A DNA stretch of 37,752 bases from Bacteroidaceae bacterium (GCA_011959205.1 BLLV01000253.1:1-37752); one strand, 5' to 3'. Positions 1 through 8,201 are shown, numbered from the stretch's first letter. Notes: generated from the letters alone by a model not told the origin. A program made the numbers and translations.

Positions 1-1
1 G

Positions 2-1399
2 GAGAAAGAGCGCAGACATCCCCGTCTTGACCTGTTCGGGGACGAATGCCGTAAGTGTGAGCAGGAGCGTATGGATGCGGAAAGGCTTCTATCCAATATC
101 ACAAACATCACCATCGATGGTGCGAATCTGATTCTTGACCGTGTGTTTGACAATGTCGGTTTCAACCGCATAGATGATGGGATATTCCGCAAACTGGTCA
201 AGGCGCGTCTGTCTTATCCTGCGAGCAAATCCGCCACAGTGGAATATCTCAAGAATCATTTTGACGATGATGTAAGTCTGTCAAAGATTTACAGGTATCT
301 TGACAAGCTCAGCGACAGCCAGCATCGCATTGTTCAGGAAATAAGCGTAGATCATACCCGGAAGATATTGGGTGGTCATATCGGGGTGTTGTTTTACGAC
401 GTTACCACACTTTATTTTGAGTCAGATTATGAAGATGAGTTGCGCAAGACCAGCTTCTCCAAGGAAGGACGGCACAAGAACCCTCAGATCATATTGGGTC
501 TGCTGGTGAGTATCGGCGGTTATCCATTGGCCTATTGCATCCACGAGGGCAACAAATACGAAGGGCATACGATGCTTCCGGTCGTGACTGAATTTGTCCG
601 TAAATATAAATTGGAAGACTTTATTGTTGTGGCAGACTCCGGTCTTATGAACTCCGATAATGTAGCCGATCTCGAAGCCAACGGCTACAAATATATAATA
701 GGCGCGAAAATAAAGGCCGAGAGCAAGAAGATAAAGGAATGGATACTCAGCCAGCCGAAGAATGACTGTCAGATGGTTGAATACAACAAAGGGGAAGGTA
801 AAAGGCTGTTGGTCGGATATACCTCAGACCGTGCCCGCAAGGACGCATACAACCGCGACAAAGGTGTCCGCAGGCTTGAAAAAGCCTACCGCAGAGGCTC
901 TCTCACCAAAGGGCATATCAACAAGCGTGGCTACAACAAGTTCCTCTCAATGGAAGGAGATGTAAAAGTAACTATCGACTACGACAAACTTGAATCCGAT
1001 GCGAAATGGGACGGCCTGAAAGGTTATCTTACCAATACAGACATACCGGCCTCAGATGTGTATGCAGCCTATCATAACCTGTGGCAGGTGGAGAGGGCAT
1101 TCAGGATATCCAAATCCAAAATAGAGATACGACCGATGTTCCACTTCACACGGCGTCGCATCGAGGCACACGTATGCATCTGCTTCGTTACCCTGAAAGT
1201 ATATAAGGAACTGGAACGACTGCTGAAACTGGCCGACATCAATATGAGTGTCGACAAGGTGCTTGCACTGGCACAGACCATCGTGACAATACAGCTGACT
1301 CTACCGAAAAACAAGCAGACTATCTCCAGGACAATGCTCATGAAACGGCATCAACGTATCGCCCCTTTATTTGAAGATGATTTTTGGGTGACACGTTGA
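2..1399 (+). CDS. IS1634-like DDE transposase, 3' part only (5' end outside window)
   Basis: The reading frame is open from base 2, so the ATG at 71 is probably internal and the gene begins before the window. The product would be a cut-and-paste DDE transposase. Visible catalytic-core blocks are LFYDVTTLYF (first Asp), VVADSGLMNS (second Asp) and NLWQVERAFRISKS (Glu), followed by RPMFHFTRRRIEAHV. This is the arrangement of IS1634/IS4-type transposases, which run to about 500-600 aa, so perhaps 100 residues are missing upstream. The C-terminus looks intact (FWVTR, then TGA). I cannot identify the right terminal inverted repeat because the left end is not available for comparison. The exact IS name is unknown. 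Family assignment is by motif memory; confidence that it is a transposase is high. Confidence 0.85.
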   Translation, partial: EKERRHPRLDLFGDECRKCEQERMDAERLLSNITNITIDGANLILDRVFDNVGFNRIDDGIFRKLVKARLSYPASKSATVEYLKNHFDDDVSLSKIYRYLDKLSDSQHRIVQEISVDHTRKILGGHIGVLFYDVTTLYFESDYEDELRKTSFSKEGRHKNPQIILGLLVSIGGYPLAYCIHEGNKYEGHTMLPVVTEFVRKYKLEDFIVVADSGLMNSDNVADLEANGYKYIIGAKIKAESKKIKEWILSQPKNDCQMVEYNKGEGKRLLVGYTSDRARKDAYNRDKGVRRLEKAYRRGSLTKGHINKRGYNKFLSMEGDVKVTIDYDKLESDAKWDGLKGYLTNTDIPASDVYAAYHNLWQVERAFRISKSKIEIRPMFHFTRRRIEAHVCICFVTLKVYKELERLLKLADINMSVDKVLALAQTIVTIQLTLPKNKQTISRTMLMKRHQRIAPLFEDDFWVTR

Positions 1400-1429
1400 C
1401 GAAGTCAGGAAAAAGTGGATGCTGGATGA

Positions 1430-1591
1430 GCTGCTCTCTTTCCCTATCTGTCGTTCAGCACAGCGAAGTTCGGACAAGATAAAAGCGGAAGCGAGGTGGG
1501 GCTGGAACAGGTGGGTAAACGGTTGGAATTGAAACAGAAGGCAGATAATGGTGTTGATGTCGGTGGGGAGGAGTCGAATTGTTTTCGGTAA
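1430..1591 (+). pseudogene. Remnant of a LytS-type histidine kinase C-terminus
   Basis: A short frame with no start codon runs from just after a TGA (1427-1429) to TAA at 1589. It contains DKSGSEVGLEQVGKRLEL, which closely resembles the G2-box end of LytS/YehU-family kinases (consensus of the type SGxGLxNVxxRLEL). Only about 50 codons survive and nothing upstream continues it, so it is a fragment, possibly cut by the adjacent IS element. The motif is seen directly; the family call rests on that single motif. Confidence 0.35.
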
Positions 1592-1710
1592 GGAGTATAT
1601 TCCGATTTCCGATAGTTATAAACAGGAGTTACAGCTGTACTTAAATAGTCATTCTGTTTGAAGAATGTGATATTTGAACGATAATAAGTAGATATTTTGT
1701 CGATATCTTT

Positions 1711-1741
1711 TTGCTAAAAAGAAATAATCTTGTTATATTTG
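1711..1741 (+). promoter_or_regulatory. Bacteroides-type promoter (TTG-N20-TATATTTG)
   Basis: TTG at 1711-1713 (within TTTTTTG) lies 20 bp before TATATTTG at 1734-1741, matching the Bacteroides primary sigma consensus TTTG-N19-21-TAnnTTTG. Transcription would start near 1748 and run into a leader with a small hairpin (GAAGTT-gtga-AACTTC, 1756-1771) and a 10-bp direct repeat TAGTTTAGTT (1781-1790 and 1796-1805). No intact gene follows. It is either an orphan promoter of a destroyed gene or the promoter of a roughly 110-nt RNA ending at the hairpin at 1818-1851. Confidence 0.6.
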
Positions 1742-1817
1742 CAGCATAGACAAGGGAAGTTGTGAAACTTCTTAATAGAATAGTTTAGTTAAGTCTAGTT
1801 TAGTTTTTGTGTTGTAA

Positions 1818-1857
1818 ATCGGGAGCCTGCAAGAGTGTACGAGCTCCCGATATTTTT
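1818..1857 (+). terminator. Hairpin plus T-run: intrinsic terminator or group II intron stem
   Basis: ATCGGGAGC (1818-1826) pairs perfectly with GCTCCCGAT (1843-1851) and is followed by ATTTTTG. As a terminator it would end the transcript from the promoter at 1711-1741. The alternative is that it belongs to domain I of the adjacent group II intron remnant, whose 5' boundary I cannot fix: GTGTTG at 1809-1814 loosely resembles the GUGYG intron start. The stem is certain; its role is not. Confidence 0.5.
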
Positions 1858-1859
1858 GT

Positions 1860-2191
1860 ATGCTCGGCATGAGTATTAACTAACGGGTCCAAGTCCCCAT
1901 GAGCCCTAATAGCGGGAATCATACAGCCAATAGCAAGGGTGTCCATCGCGAGTTGGAATCTGAAAGAAGCTGGCGGCAAACATCTGATCTGACGAACAGA
2001 AACTTCATATAAGGCGTATGACCGTGGGTTAGGTTGCAAAACAAACCAAAGCCCTATAGCTATCCGGAAACGGTTGGTGTAAATGAAGCAGGCATAAGAT
2101 GGAAAGTTACTACCCTTATCCGAGGAGGTCTCACGGACGTACGGAATAGTTTTTTTACGAAATGTATGGAGTAAAACTTACCGTGAGAAGA
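1860..2191 (+). mobile_element. Group II intron remnant (5' ribozyme portion, no reverse transcriptase)
   Basis: The stretch carries phrases typical of bacterial group II intron RNA upstream of the intron-encoded protein: GGTGTCCATCGCGAGTTGGA, then ATCTGAA..GAAGCTG, ACGAACAGAAA, GGTTGCAAAACAAACCAAAG and TTGGTGTAAATGAAG. It ends with a stem in which TCTCACGG (about 2128) pairs with CCGTGAGA (about 2181). In complete introns of this kind the LtrA-type reverse transcriptase gene and domains V/VI follow. Here the sequence switches after about 2191 to lutB-like coding sequence, and no RT frame or domain V hairpin is visible. It is therefore a truncated copy. Identification is from remembered consensus phrases; the boundaries are approximate. 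Confidence 0.65.
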
Positions 2192-2220
2192 TAGAATGCA
2201 GCAAACATCAGCCCAAGCTA

Positions 2221-2645
2221 ATGACTGCTTCAGAGCTAGGACGGAATCCGAATGGTATGGGGGGAGTGCAGACTTTCATGTGGATGACTGAAGACAACAT
2301 CGTGGAAGTATCATTTGACAAAGGTATTGAAGTAGTGGAAAGTGACTTGGGAAAGCGTATCTTGCAATTGATGCAGCTGAAGCCGAGCCATATTGTATTG
2401 CTCGCCATTCATATCAAACGTGAACAGGTGGGTGAGTTTTTCGAGAAAGAGAAAGCCTAGGAGGGTGGGGAACTTCACATTATTATTGTGGATAACGGAC
2501 GTAGCAAGACATTGGTCAACCAAAAGCATGTCAAGACTTTGAACTGTATTCGTTGTGGAGCCTGTATGAATACAGGTTCTGTATATAGACGTAGTGGGGG
2601 GACTCTTATACTTATTTTATTCCGGGGCCTATAGGGATTAATTGG
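2221..2645 (+). pseudogene. Decayed lutB-like iron-sulfur protein gene (lactate utilisation B family)
   Basis: LutB proteins carry LUD and [4Fe-4S] ferredoxin-type regions and act in L-lactate oxidation with LutA and LutC. Recognisable pieces follow one another in different frames. The first is GIEVVESDLGKRILQL plus KPSHIVLLAIHIKREQVGEF, ending at TAG 2458-2460. About 90 family residues are then missing. Next comes ELHIIIVDNGRSK with CIRCGACMNTGSVYRRSGG, where the family's fourth cysteine and proline (CP) have become GS. After a +1-type shift in a G run near 2596-2602, the frame reads SYTYFIPGPIGIN. Internal deletion, frameshift and loss of a cluster ligand make it non-functional. The 79-aa open frame at 2221-2460 is only its first surviving block. 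Confidence 0.7.
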
Positions 2646-2732
2646 GGGATTAAGTTGGGAAGGAAACTACTGGTTCATGTAAGAAGCGGGATAGAAGCCT
2701 TTGTCAAGCACAATTACTTCCATAAAGAACGT

Positions 2733-2754
2733 GGGCACTTTTTCGAAAGTGCCC
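2733..2754. repeat. Perfect 9-bp inverted repeat with TTCG loop
   Basis: GGGCACTTT (2733-2741) and AAAGTGCCC (2746-2754) flank TTCG. This is a very stable UUCG-capped hairpin, but no T-run follows on either strand, so it is not an obvious intrinsic terminator. It lies between the lutB remnant and the tRNA promoter. Confidence 0.5.
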
Positions 2755-2841
2755 GATAGAACCAGAAGCTGTTTTGGGACATAAAAACACGCTATTATTG
2801 CAATATATGCAGATCATACTCTTGAAAAATCATTTTTTTAT

Positions 2842-2872
2842 TTTGGAAATTAAAAATAAATTTCTAACTTTG
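2842..2872 (+). promoter_or_regulatory. Promoter of tRNA-Glu (TTTG-N19-TAACTTTG)
   Basis: TTTG at 2842-2845 and TAACTTTG at 2865-2872 are separated by 19 bp, an excellent match to the Bacteroides -33/-7 consensus. The predicted start is near 2879, about 29 nt before the mature tRNA 5' end. Confidence 0.75.
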
Positions 2873-2907
2873 CAGCATCTTAAGAAAATGAAATTAAAAT
2901 AACTGAT

Positions 2908-2980
2908 GGCGGTATCGTCTAGTGGCCTAGGACGCGGCTCTCTCACGGCTGAAACTCGGGTTCGATTCCCGGTACCGCTA
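2908..2980 (+). tRNA. tRNA-Glu (anticodon CTC)
   Basis: A full cloverleaf can be drawn. The acceptor arm GGCGGTA pairs with TACCGCT (one G-U), with A as discriminator base. The D arm is GTCTAGTGGCCTAGGAC. The anticodon arm is CGGCT-CTCTCAC-GGCTG with CTC at positions 34-36, and its stem has two G-U pairs. The T arm is TCGGG-TTCGATT-CCCGG. CCA is not encoded. The gene stands alone with its own promoter and terminator. It decodes GAG and would supplement a UUC-anticodon tRNA-Glu, which is assumed to lie elsewhere. Confidence 0.93.
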
Positions 2981-2982
2981 CG

Positions 2983-3019
2983 AAGATGGTAATCTTTTAA
3001 GGATACCATCTTTTTTTTT
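2983..3019 (+). terminator. Intrinsic terminator of tRNA-Glu
   Basis: AAGATGGTA (2983-2991) pairs perfectly with TACCATCTT (3004-3012) around a 12-nt loop, followed by a continuous T tract to 3019. Confidence 0.9.
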
Positions 3020-3098
3020 GTCCAAATACTTCCATGATTCTGTATGGATTGCAGGGGCCGATCCTACACTTCTGATGAGCCTTATGTGCATATGCGAA

Positions 3099-3138
3099 CT
3101 TACCCAAGAATACGCTAATGTTCGTAAACTTGGGTAAG
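3099..3138. repeat. Perfect 10-bp inverted repeat, possible terminator after yebC
   Basis: CTTACCCAAG (3099-3108) and CTTGGGTAAG (3129-3138) form a 10-bp stem with a 20-nt loop that can pair further (TACG/CGTA). It lies about 100 bp beyond the yebC stop on the minus strand. No clear T-run follows on that strand, and only ATTTTAT follows on the plus strand. The rest of 3020-3236 shows no gene. Confidence 0.45.
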
Positions 3139-3236
3139 ATTTTATCGACATTGTTTGGAGAGGAGTTAGAATTCAACCTCTTCTTATAGATTGATGCCGT
3201 CTTTCATTTCAATGTGGCTACTGCAAGACCTTGTGT

Positions 3237-3968
3237 TTATTCTTCTACAGGTTTCATGTTTGTATAAACGGTTTGAACATCATCGAACTCTTCCAAGCGT
3301 TCTACCATCTTGTCCAGCGTTTCCCGTTGTTCAGGAGTTATGTCTTTCAAATCGTTGGGGATATATGTGAAATCACCACCCACTTCTTCGAAACCGCATT
3401 CTTCCAGATGTTTCTGGATAGCTGCATAGCTTTTCGGGTCACCATAGATTGTTATTGTACCTTCTTCTTCATCTTCATCGAACTCATCTTCTACATTGTA
3501 ATCAATCAAATCCAAAATAAGTTCTTCCATGTCGGTGCCTTCTTTCTTTTTGAAAGTAAACACACACTTGTGGTCAAACAAAAAGGCCAATGAACCAGTG
3601 GTTCCCATATTTCCACCAAATTTATTGAATACGGAACGCACATCTGCCACAGTACGTGTGGTGTTGTCTGTCAATGTATCAACAAATACAGCTACTCCAT
3701 GAGGGCCGTATCCTTCGTAAGTCATACCTTTGTATTCGCTGGTGTCCTTACCCATTGCATTCTTAATAGCACGTTCGATGTTATCCTTCGGCATGTTTTC
3801 ACGCTTGCAAGTAGCGATAACACCACGCAGGGTCGGGTTATTTTCGGGTTCCGGGCCACCTGCCTTTACTGCGATAGCTATCTGTTTGCCCAGTCTTGTA
3901 AATGTTTTGGCCATGTGGCCCCATCTTTTCAGCTTTGCAGCTTTTCTATATTCAAATGCTCTTCCCAT
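3237..3968 (-). CDS. yebC: YebC/PmpR-family protein
   Basis: The product has 243 aa, normal for the family (about 240-250). The N-terminus has the family signature: KLKRWGHMAKTFTRLGKQI, then GGPEPENNPTLRGVI and ENMPKDNIERAI. This is followed by GYGPHGVAVFVDTLTDNTTRT, the usual acidic middle segment (FDEDEEEG) and the DDVQTVYTNM end. YebC-type proteins are described as transcription regulators or as ribosome-associated factors that help translate difficult motifs; the sequence does not decide between them. The gene lies 34 bp downstream of pheT on the same strand, so the two are probably cotranscribed. No truncation or shift is visible. Confidence 0.95.
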   Translation of the reverse strand: MGRAFEYRKAAKLKRWGHMAKTFTRLGKQIAIAVKAGGPEPENNPTLRGVIATCKRENMPKDNIERAIKNAMGKDTSEYKGMTYEGYGPHGVAVFVDTLTDNTTRTVADVRSVFNKFGGNMGTTGSLAFLFDHKCVFTFKKKEGTDMEELILDLIDYNVEDEFDEDEEEGTITIYGDPKSYAAIQKHLEECGFEEVGGDFTYIPNDLKDITPEQRETLDKMVERLEEFDDVQTVYTNMKPVEE

Positions 3969-4002
3969 TGGATTGTATTTTTATTAATGGTTATTTAAAT
4001 TG

Positions 4003-6465
4003 TTATCTTAATTTTGCATTCAATTTATGTTCCAGATTGGCAATCAGTTTGGACATGATCTTGTCAATCTGTTTGTCGTTCAGTGTTGCATTTTCGTCCT
4101 GCAACAGGAAGCTCACCGCGTAACTCTTCTTGCCCGGTTCCAGATTCTTGCCTTCATAGACATCAAACAGTTCCACTTCTTTCAGCAGTTTCTTTTCAGT
4201 CTCATAGGCGATTTTCTCGATTTCTGCGAACTGCACCTTCTTGTCAATCAACAAAGCCAGGTCACGTTTCACAGCCGGGAACTTGGAAAGTTCTTTAAAG
4301 TTAACTTTAGCGGACTTGATGGCTTTCATCAGTTCTTTCCAGTTGATTTCGGCATAATATACCTCATTGCCTATATCGAATGCCTTTTGAATCTTTTTGC
4401 TGATGATGCCGAAGGTGGCTAATAACTTACCGTTACGTGTGTGTACGCTGATAGCTGTTGAATAGATATCGTTGGTCAGGTTGCCGAATACCACGTTGCC
4501 GAAATTCAATCCCAAACGGGTAAAGATGTTCAGTACGTATGCCTTTAATTCGTAAACACTGCTGTTCTCATCGGGATGGGCCCATGAATTGCTGACGCGT
4601 TTGCCGGTTACCCACAGTCCTAAATGATATTCTTCCGTATATGCCGCAAGTACTTTTTCCGGGTTCTTCTTTTCTGCGTTATAGAAATAGCAGTTACCGA
4701 ATTCAAAGAATTTCAAGTCGGCGTTCTTGCGGTTGGCATTGTGCTGGATGCTTTCCAAACCACCGAATAACAAGGTTTGACGCATCACGTTCAAATCGTT
4801 ACTCAATGGATTCATCAAGTACACCAAGTTTTCGTTCTTGTATGTTTCCGACCCTTCGTAATAGGAAGCGGCGGTCAGTGAGTTGTTCAGTATTTCATTG
4901 AATCCACAGCCTACCAGTTGCTCTGAAATCAGGTTCTGCAATTTCTGGGAGTAATCCACTTCACCTTTGGTGGTCAGGCTGGATTTCAAGGTAGTAGGAA
5001 TCTCCACATTATTATATCCATAGATACGGAGAATGTCTTCCACTACATCGCAATCACGTTGCACATCCACACGATAGGGGGGAACTTGTAAAGTCAGGCC
5101 TTCGGGCGTTTCGTTCACTGTTTTCATTTCAAGACTGGTGACAATGCTCTTTATGGTTTCTGCCGGTATGGTCTTTCCTATCAGTGAATGGACTTTATCA
5201 TAATTCAGTTGTACTGTAAAATCGGCTATCGGGGCAGGGTAGTTGTCCTTGATTTCGGAGGAAATAGTACCTCCAGCCAGTTCCTGAACTAGCAGAGCCG
5301 CTTCTTTCAATGCATAAATAGTTCCGTTGGGGTCAATACCGCGTTCGAAACGGAAAGAAGAGTCTGTACTCAATCCATGGCGACGGGCTGTTTTACGTAC
5401 CCAGGTAGGGTTGAAATAAGCACTTTCCAAGAACACATCTACTGTCTGCTCGGTTGTTCCCGAATCCAAACCGCCGAATACGCCGGCAATGCACATCGGT
5501 TCTTCGGTGTTGCATATCATCAGATCCCTGTCGGACAATTTGCGTTCCACTTCGTCCAACGTGACGAATGCAGTACCTTCGGCCACAGTCTTCACTACGA
5601 TTTTACCGCCTTTAATCTTATCTGCATCAAAACAGTGCAGGGGCTGGCCGTATGCGTGAAGGATGTAGTTGGTGATATCCACGATGTTGTTGATAGGACG
5701 TACCCCGATCAGTCGTAACTTGTTTTGCAGCCATTCGGGACTCTCTTTTACAGTGCCCCCTTTGATGGAAACTCCGGCATAGCGCGGACAGGCTTCCGTA
5801 TTCTCTACTTCGATGGCGATGTCCATATCATGATTATCCACTTTGAACGCTTCCACAGAAGGACGTTTCAAGGTGGCTTGTTTGCCGTTCTGAATCAGAT
5901 AGGCATACAGGTCACGCGCCACACCGTAGTGTGAGCAGGCATCCGCACGGTTCGGAGTGATATCCACTTCCAGTACGTATTCGCTCTTGATATTGAAATA
6001 ATCCTTGGCGGGAGTACCCGGAACGGCATCCGCTGGCAGTACGATGATACCTTCGTGGCTGGTTCCGATACCGATTTCGTCCTCGGCACAGATCATACCC
6101 ATGGATTCAACTCCGCGGAGCTTTGATTTCTTGATAGTGAAACATTCTTCGCCATCGTATAGTTTGGTACCCAGTGTGGCAACCACCACTTTTTGTCCGG
6201 TAGCTACGTTAGCGGCTCCACAGACAATCTGTACCGGTTCGCCTTGTCCCAAGTTGACGGTAGTGACATGCATGTGGTCTGAATTGGGATGAGGTTCGCA
6301 AGTCAGCACTTCGCCGATGACAATACCTTCCAGACCACCTTTGATTGTTTGGACTTCTTCTACGCCTCCGGTTTCCAGACCGATGGAAGTCAGCGCTTGA
6401 GCCACTTCATCCGGTGTTAAATCGAAGTTGACGTATTCTTTCAGCCAATTATAAGAGATATTCAT
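4003..6465 (-). CDS. pheT: Phenylalanine--tRNA ligase beta subunit
   Basis: The product has 820 aa, standard for bacterial PheT. It pairs with PheS (not in this window) as an alpha2beta2 enzyme that charges tRNA-Phe in the cytoplasm. Domain order, by approximate residue: start MNISYNWLKEYVNF; EMAP/OB-like tRNA-binding domain about 40-150 (HPNSDHMHVTTV, VCGAANV); B3/B4 editing domain about 210-375 (CPRYAGVSIKGG, PLHCFDADKI); B5 domain about 410-480 (YRVDVQRDCDVVEDILRIYGYNNV); catalytic-like core about 490-690; and C-terminal FDX-ACB anticodon-binding domain about 725-818 (SKFPAVKRDLALL). A promoter box lies just upstream, and yebC follows. Confidence 0.97.
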   Translation of the reverse strand: MNISYNWLKEYVNFDLTPDEVAQALTSIGLETGGVEEVQTIKGGLEGIVIGEVLTCEPHPNSDHMHVTTVNLGQGEPVQIVCGAANVATGQKVVVATLGTKLYDGEECFTIKKSKLRGVESMGMICAEDEIGIGTSHEGIIVLPADAVPGTPAKDYFNIKSEYVLEVDITPNRADACSHYGVARDLYAYLIQNGKQATLKRPSVEAFKVDNHDMDIAIEVENTEACPRYAGVSIKGGTVKESPEWLQNKLRLIGVRPINNIVDITNYILHAYGQPLHCFDADKIKGGKIVVKTVAEGTAFVTLDEVERKLSDRDLMICNTEEPMCIAGVFGGLDSGTTEQTVDVFLESAYFNPTWVRKTARRHGLSTDSSFRFERGIDPNGTIYALKEAALLVQELAGGTISSEIKDNYPAPIADFTVQLNYDKVHSLIGKTIPAETIKSIVTSLEMKTVNETPEGLTLQVPPYRVDVQRDCDVVEDILRIYGYNNVEIPTTLKSSLTTKGEVDYSQKLQNLISEQLVGCGFNEILNNSLTAASYYEGSETYKNENLVYLMNPLSNDLNVMRQTLLFGGLESIQHNANRKNADLKFFEFGNCYFYNAEKKNPEKVLAAYTEEYHLGLWVTGKRVSNSWAHPDENSSVYELKAYVLNIFTRLGLNFGNVVFGNLTNDIYSTAISVHTRNGKLLATFGIISKKIQKAFDIGNEVYYAEINWKELMKAIKSAKVNFKELSKFPAVKRDLALLIDKKVQFAEIEKIAYETEKKLLKEVELFDVYEGKNLEPGKKSYAVSFLLQDENATLNDKQIDKIMSKLIANLEHKLNAKLR

Positions 6466-6499
6466 ATATGATATTTTTTATGTATTTCAAAATGACCTG

Positions 6500-6507
6500 C
6501 AAATTTA
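6500..6507 (-). promoter_or_regulatory. -7 box (TAAATTTG) for pheT-yebC
   Basis: Read on the minus strand, TAAATTTG lies 35 bp upstream of the pheT ATG and matches TAnnTTTG. No good -33 TTTG is visible at the expected distance, so the call rests on the -7 box and its position. Confidence 0.5.
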
Positions 6508-6543
6508 GTAATTATTTTCTTTTATCCTGTTATTTATCCACTA

Positions 6544-6569
6544 CAGATTACTCAGATTAACACAGATTT
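6544..6569. repeat. Phased CAGATT direct repeats (intergenic repeat element)
   Basis: CAGATTA (6544), CAGATTA (6553) and CAGATTT (6563) recur every 9-10 bp between dnaB and pheT. A related CTAATCTAT follows near 6592. I recall very similar acAGATTAacAcAGATT runs between many Bacteroidales genes; that is memory, not a count. Confidence 0.5.
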
Positions 6570-6615
6570 TTTCTTCTAGAGAACCTTTGTGCTAATCTAT
6601 GGAGATGCGTATGCC

Positions 6616-8172
6616 TTAAAAAGGCAAAGGGCCGTCAGGAATAGGTGCGCCGAACGGATTATTGTCGGCTGGTGCGGCATCAGGAGAGGGTGGCGGTATA
6701 TTGTTGCCGCCATCATTCATTTTGGAACGGATAATGCCCGGTACTTCACCCGGCATAGGTACAATCATATCATCGTCCGGATTCTGGAAACGGGCGAATT
6801 CACCACGGAAACGCAGTAATACATCGCCTACGGCACCATTACGGTGCTTGGCGATAATGATTTCCGCCATACCGTGCAGGTCATTTCCTTTCTCATCCGA
6901 GTAAATTTTATAATATTCCGGTCGATGGATGAAACATACCATATCAGCATCCTGCTCGATGGCTCCGGATTCACGGAGGTCACTGAGCTGAGGACGTTTT
7001 CCGTCAATACCTTCACGGTTTTCCACACCACGATTCAACTGACTCAGCGCAATGATGGGAATGTTCAGCTCCTTGGCCAGCCCTTTTAGTGAGCGTGAGA
7101 TGGTGCTGACTTCTTCCTGGCGGCTGCCAAACGCCATGCCGCTGGCATTCATCAACTGGAGGTAGTCGATGATGATAATCTTCACTCCATGTTCGCGTAC
7201 AAGCCGCCGTGCCTTGGTACGTAACTCGAAGACGGATAAAGAGGGTGTATCGTCTACATACATCGGCGCATCGTATAATTCTTTTATTTTATAGTCCAGT
7301 TGTCCCCATTCATACGGAGCCAGCTGGCCGCTCTTGATTTTTTCACCCGGAATTTCACACACGTTGACAATCATACGGTTGACTAACTGTACGTTGGACA
7401 TTTCAAGTGAGAACAAAGCCACGGGGATTTTCGCATTTACCGCCATGTTCTTTGCCATGGAAAGCACAAAAGCCGTTTTACCCATGGCCGGACGGGCAGC
7501 GATAATCACCAGGTCGGAGTTCTGCCAGCCCGAAGTCATCTTGTCCAACGCATGGAAACCGCTTTCCAGACCACTCAGACCGTCCGTTCGTGCCGCCGCT
7601 TTTTGAAGCATCTCATACGCTTCCTGAATGACAGGGTTGATTTGCGTATAATCCTTCTTCATGTTTTGCTGTGAAATTTCGAAAAGCTTACCTTCCGCTT
7701 CTTGCATCAAGTCGTCCACATCTTGGGTTGTATCAAAAGCTTTTGTTTGGATGTTGCTGGTGAAGGTGATTAACTCGCGTGCCAGAAATTTTTGTGCAAT
7801 GATACGTGCATGGTATTCGATGTGTGCAGAGGAAGCCACTTTTCCGCTCAACTGGGTTATATAGAAAGGACCGCCGGCTTCATCCAAGTCGCCAGTGCTT
7901 CGCAATTGTTCGGCTACAGTCAGGATATCGACAGGCTGCTGGCGCAGGGACAGCGAGGTGATGGCCGAATAAATAAGCTGGTGACGGCGTTCATAAAAAG
8001 ATTCTGGGCGAAGAATTTCACTTACCAGCGAGTAAGCATCTTTTTCTATCATTAAAGCTCCCAAAACAGCTTCTTCCAACTCAGGTGCCTGAGGTTGTAA
8101 ATGTCCGTATTCGTCAACGGGCTTTGCTTTCGGAGTTCGGGGAGTACGTGTTGTTTTTCTCGTTTCTGCCAT
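6616..8172 (-). CDS. dnaB: Replicative DNA helicase DnaB
   Basis: The product has 518 aa from the chosen start MAETRKTTRT. The frame is open 21 codons further up (to 8235), but the -7 promoter box at 8194-8201 lies inside that extension, so the downstream ATG is preferred. DnaB is the hexameric 5'-3' helicase of the replication fork and interacts with primase. The N-terminal domain includes PQAPELEEAVLGALMIEKDA. The RecA-like motor carries Walker A AARPAMGKTAF, Walker B IIIIDYLQLM and the DLRESGAIEQDADMV region ending in RFRGEFARF. The C-terminus is a flexible Pro/Asn-rich tail. The gene is convergent with nothing; pheT lies 150 bp downstream on the same strand. Confidence 0.96.
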   Translation of the reverse strand: MAETRKTTRTPRTPKAKPVDEYGHLQPQAPELEEAVLGALMIEKDAYSLVSEILRPESFYERRHQLIYSAITSLSLRQQPVDILTVAEQLRSTGDLDEAGGPFYITQLSGKVASSAHIEYHARIIAQKFLARELITFTSNIQTKAFDTTQDVDDLMQEAEGKLFEISQQNMKKDYTQINPVIQEAYEMLQKAAARTDGLSGLESGFHALDKMTSGWQNSDLVIIAARPAMGKTAFVLSMAKNMAVNAKIPVALFSLEMSNVQLVNRMIVNVCEIPGEKIKSGQLAPYEWGQLDYKIKELYDAPMYVDDTPSLSVFELRTKARRLVREHGVKIIIIDYLQLMNASGMAFGSRQEEVSTISRSLKGLAKELNIPIIALSQLNRGVENREGIDGKRPQLSDLRESGAIEQDADMVCFIHRPEYYKIYSDEKGNDLHGMAEIIIAKHRNGAVGDVLLRFRGEFARFQNPDDDMIVPMPGEVPGIIRSKMNDGGNNIPPPSPDAAPADNNPFGAPIPDGPLPF

Positions 8173-8193
8173 TGTTATCTGTTTAAAGCAGGG

Positions 8194-8201
8194 CAAAGAT
8201 A
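8194..8201 (-). promoter_or_regulatory. -7 box (TATCTTTG) of dnaB
   Basis: On the minus strand TATCTTTG matches TAnnTTTG exactly and sits 22 bp before the ATG at 8172, giving a leader of roughly 15 nt. It decides the dnaB start: the longer frame would put the promoter inside the coding sequence. The -33 element is weak. Confidence 0.55.

Noticed and set aside
2221..2460. A 79-aa ORF that could be called a hypothetical protein
   Set aside because: Its second half matches lutB-like sequence that continues in other frames, so it is one block of a pseudogene.
7334..7606. Plus-strand ORFs opposite dnaB
   Set aside because: They are shadows of the conserved DnaB motor sequence with no independent support.
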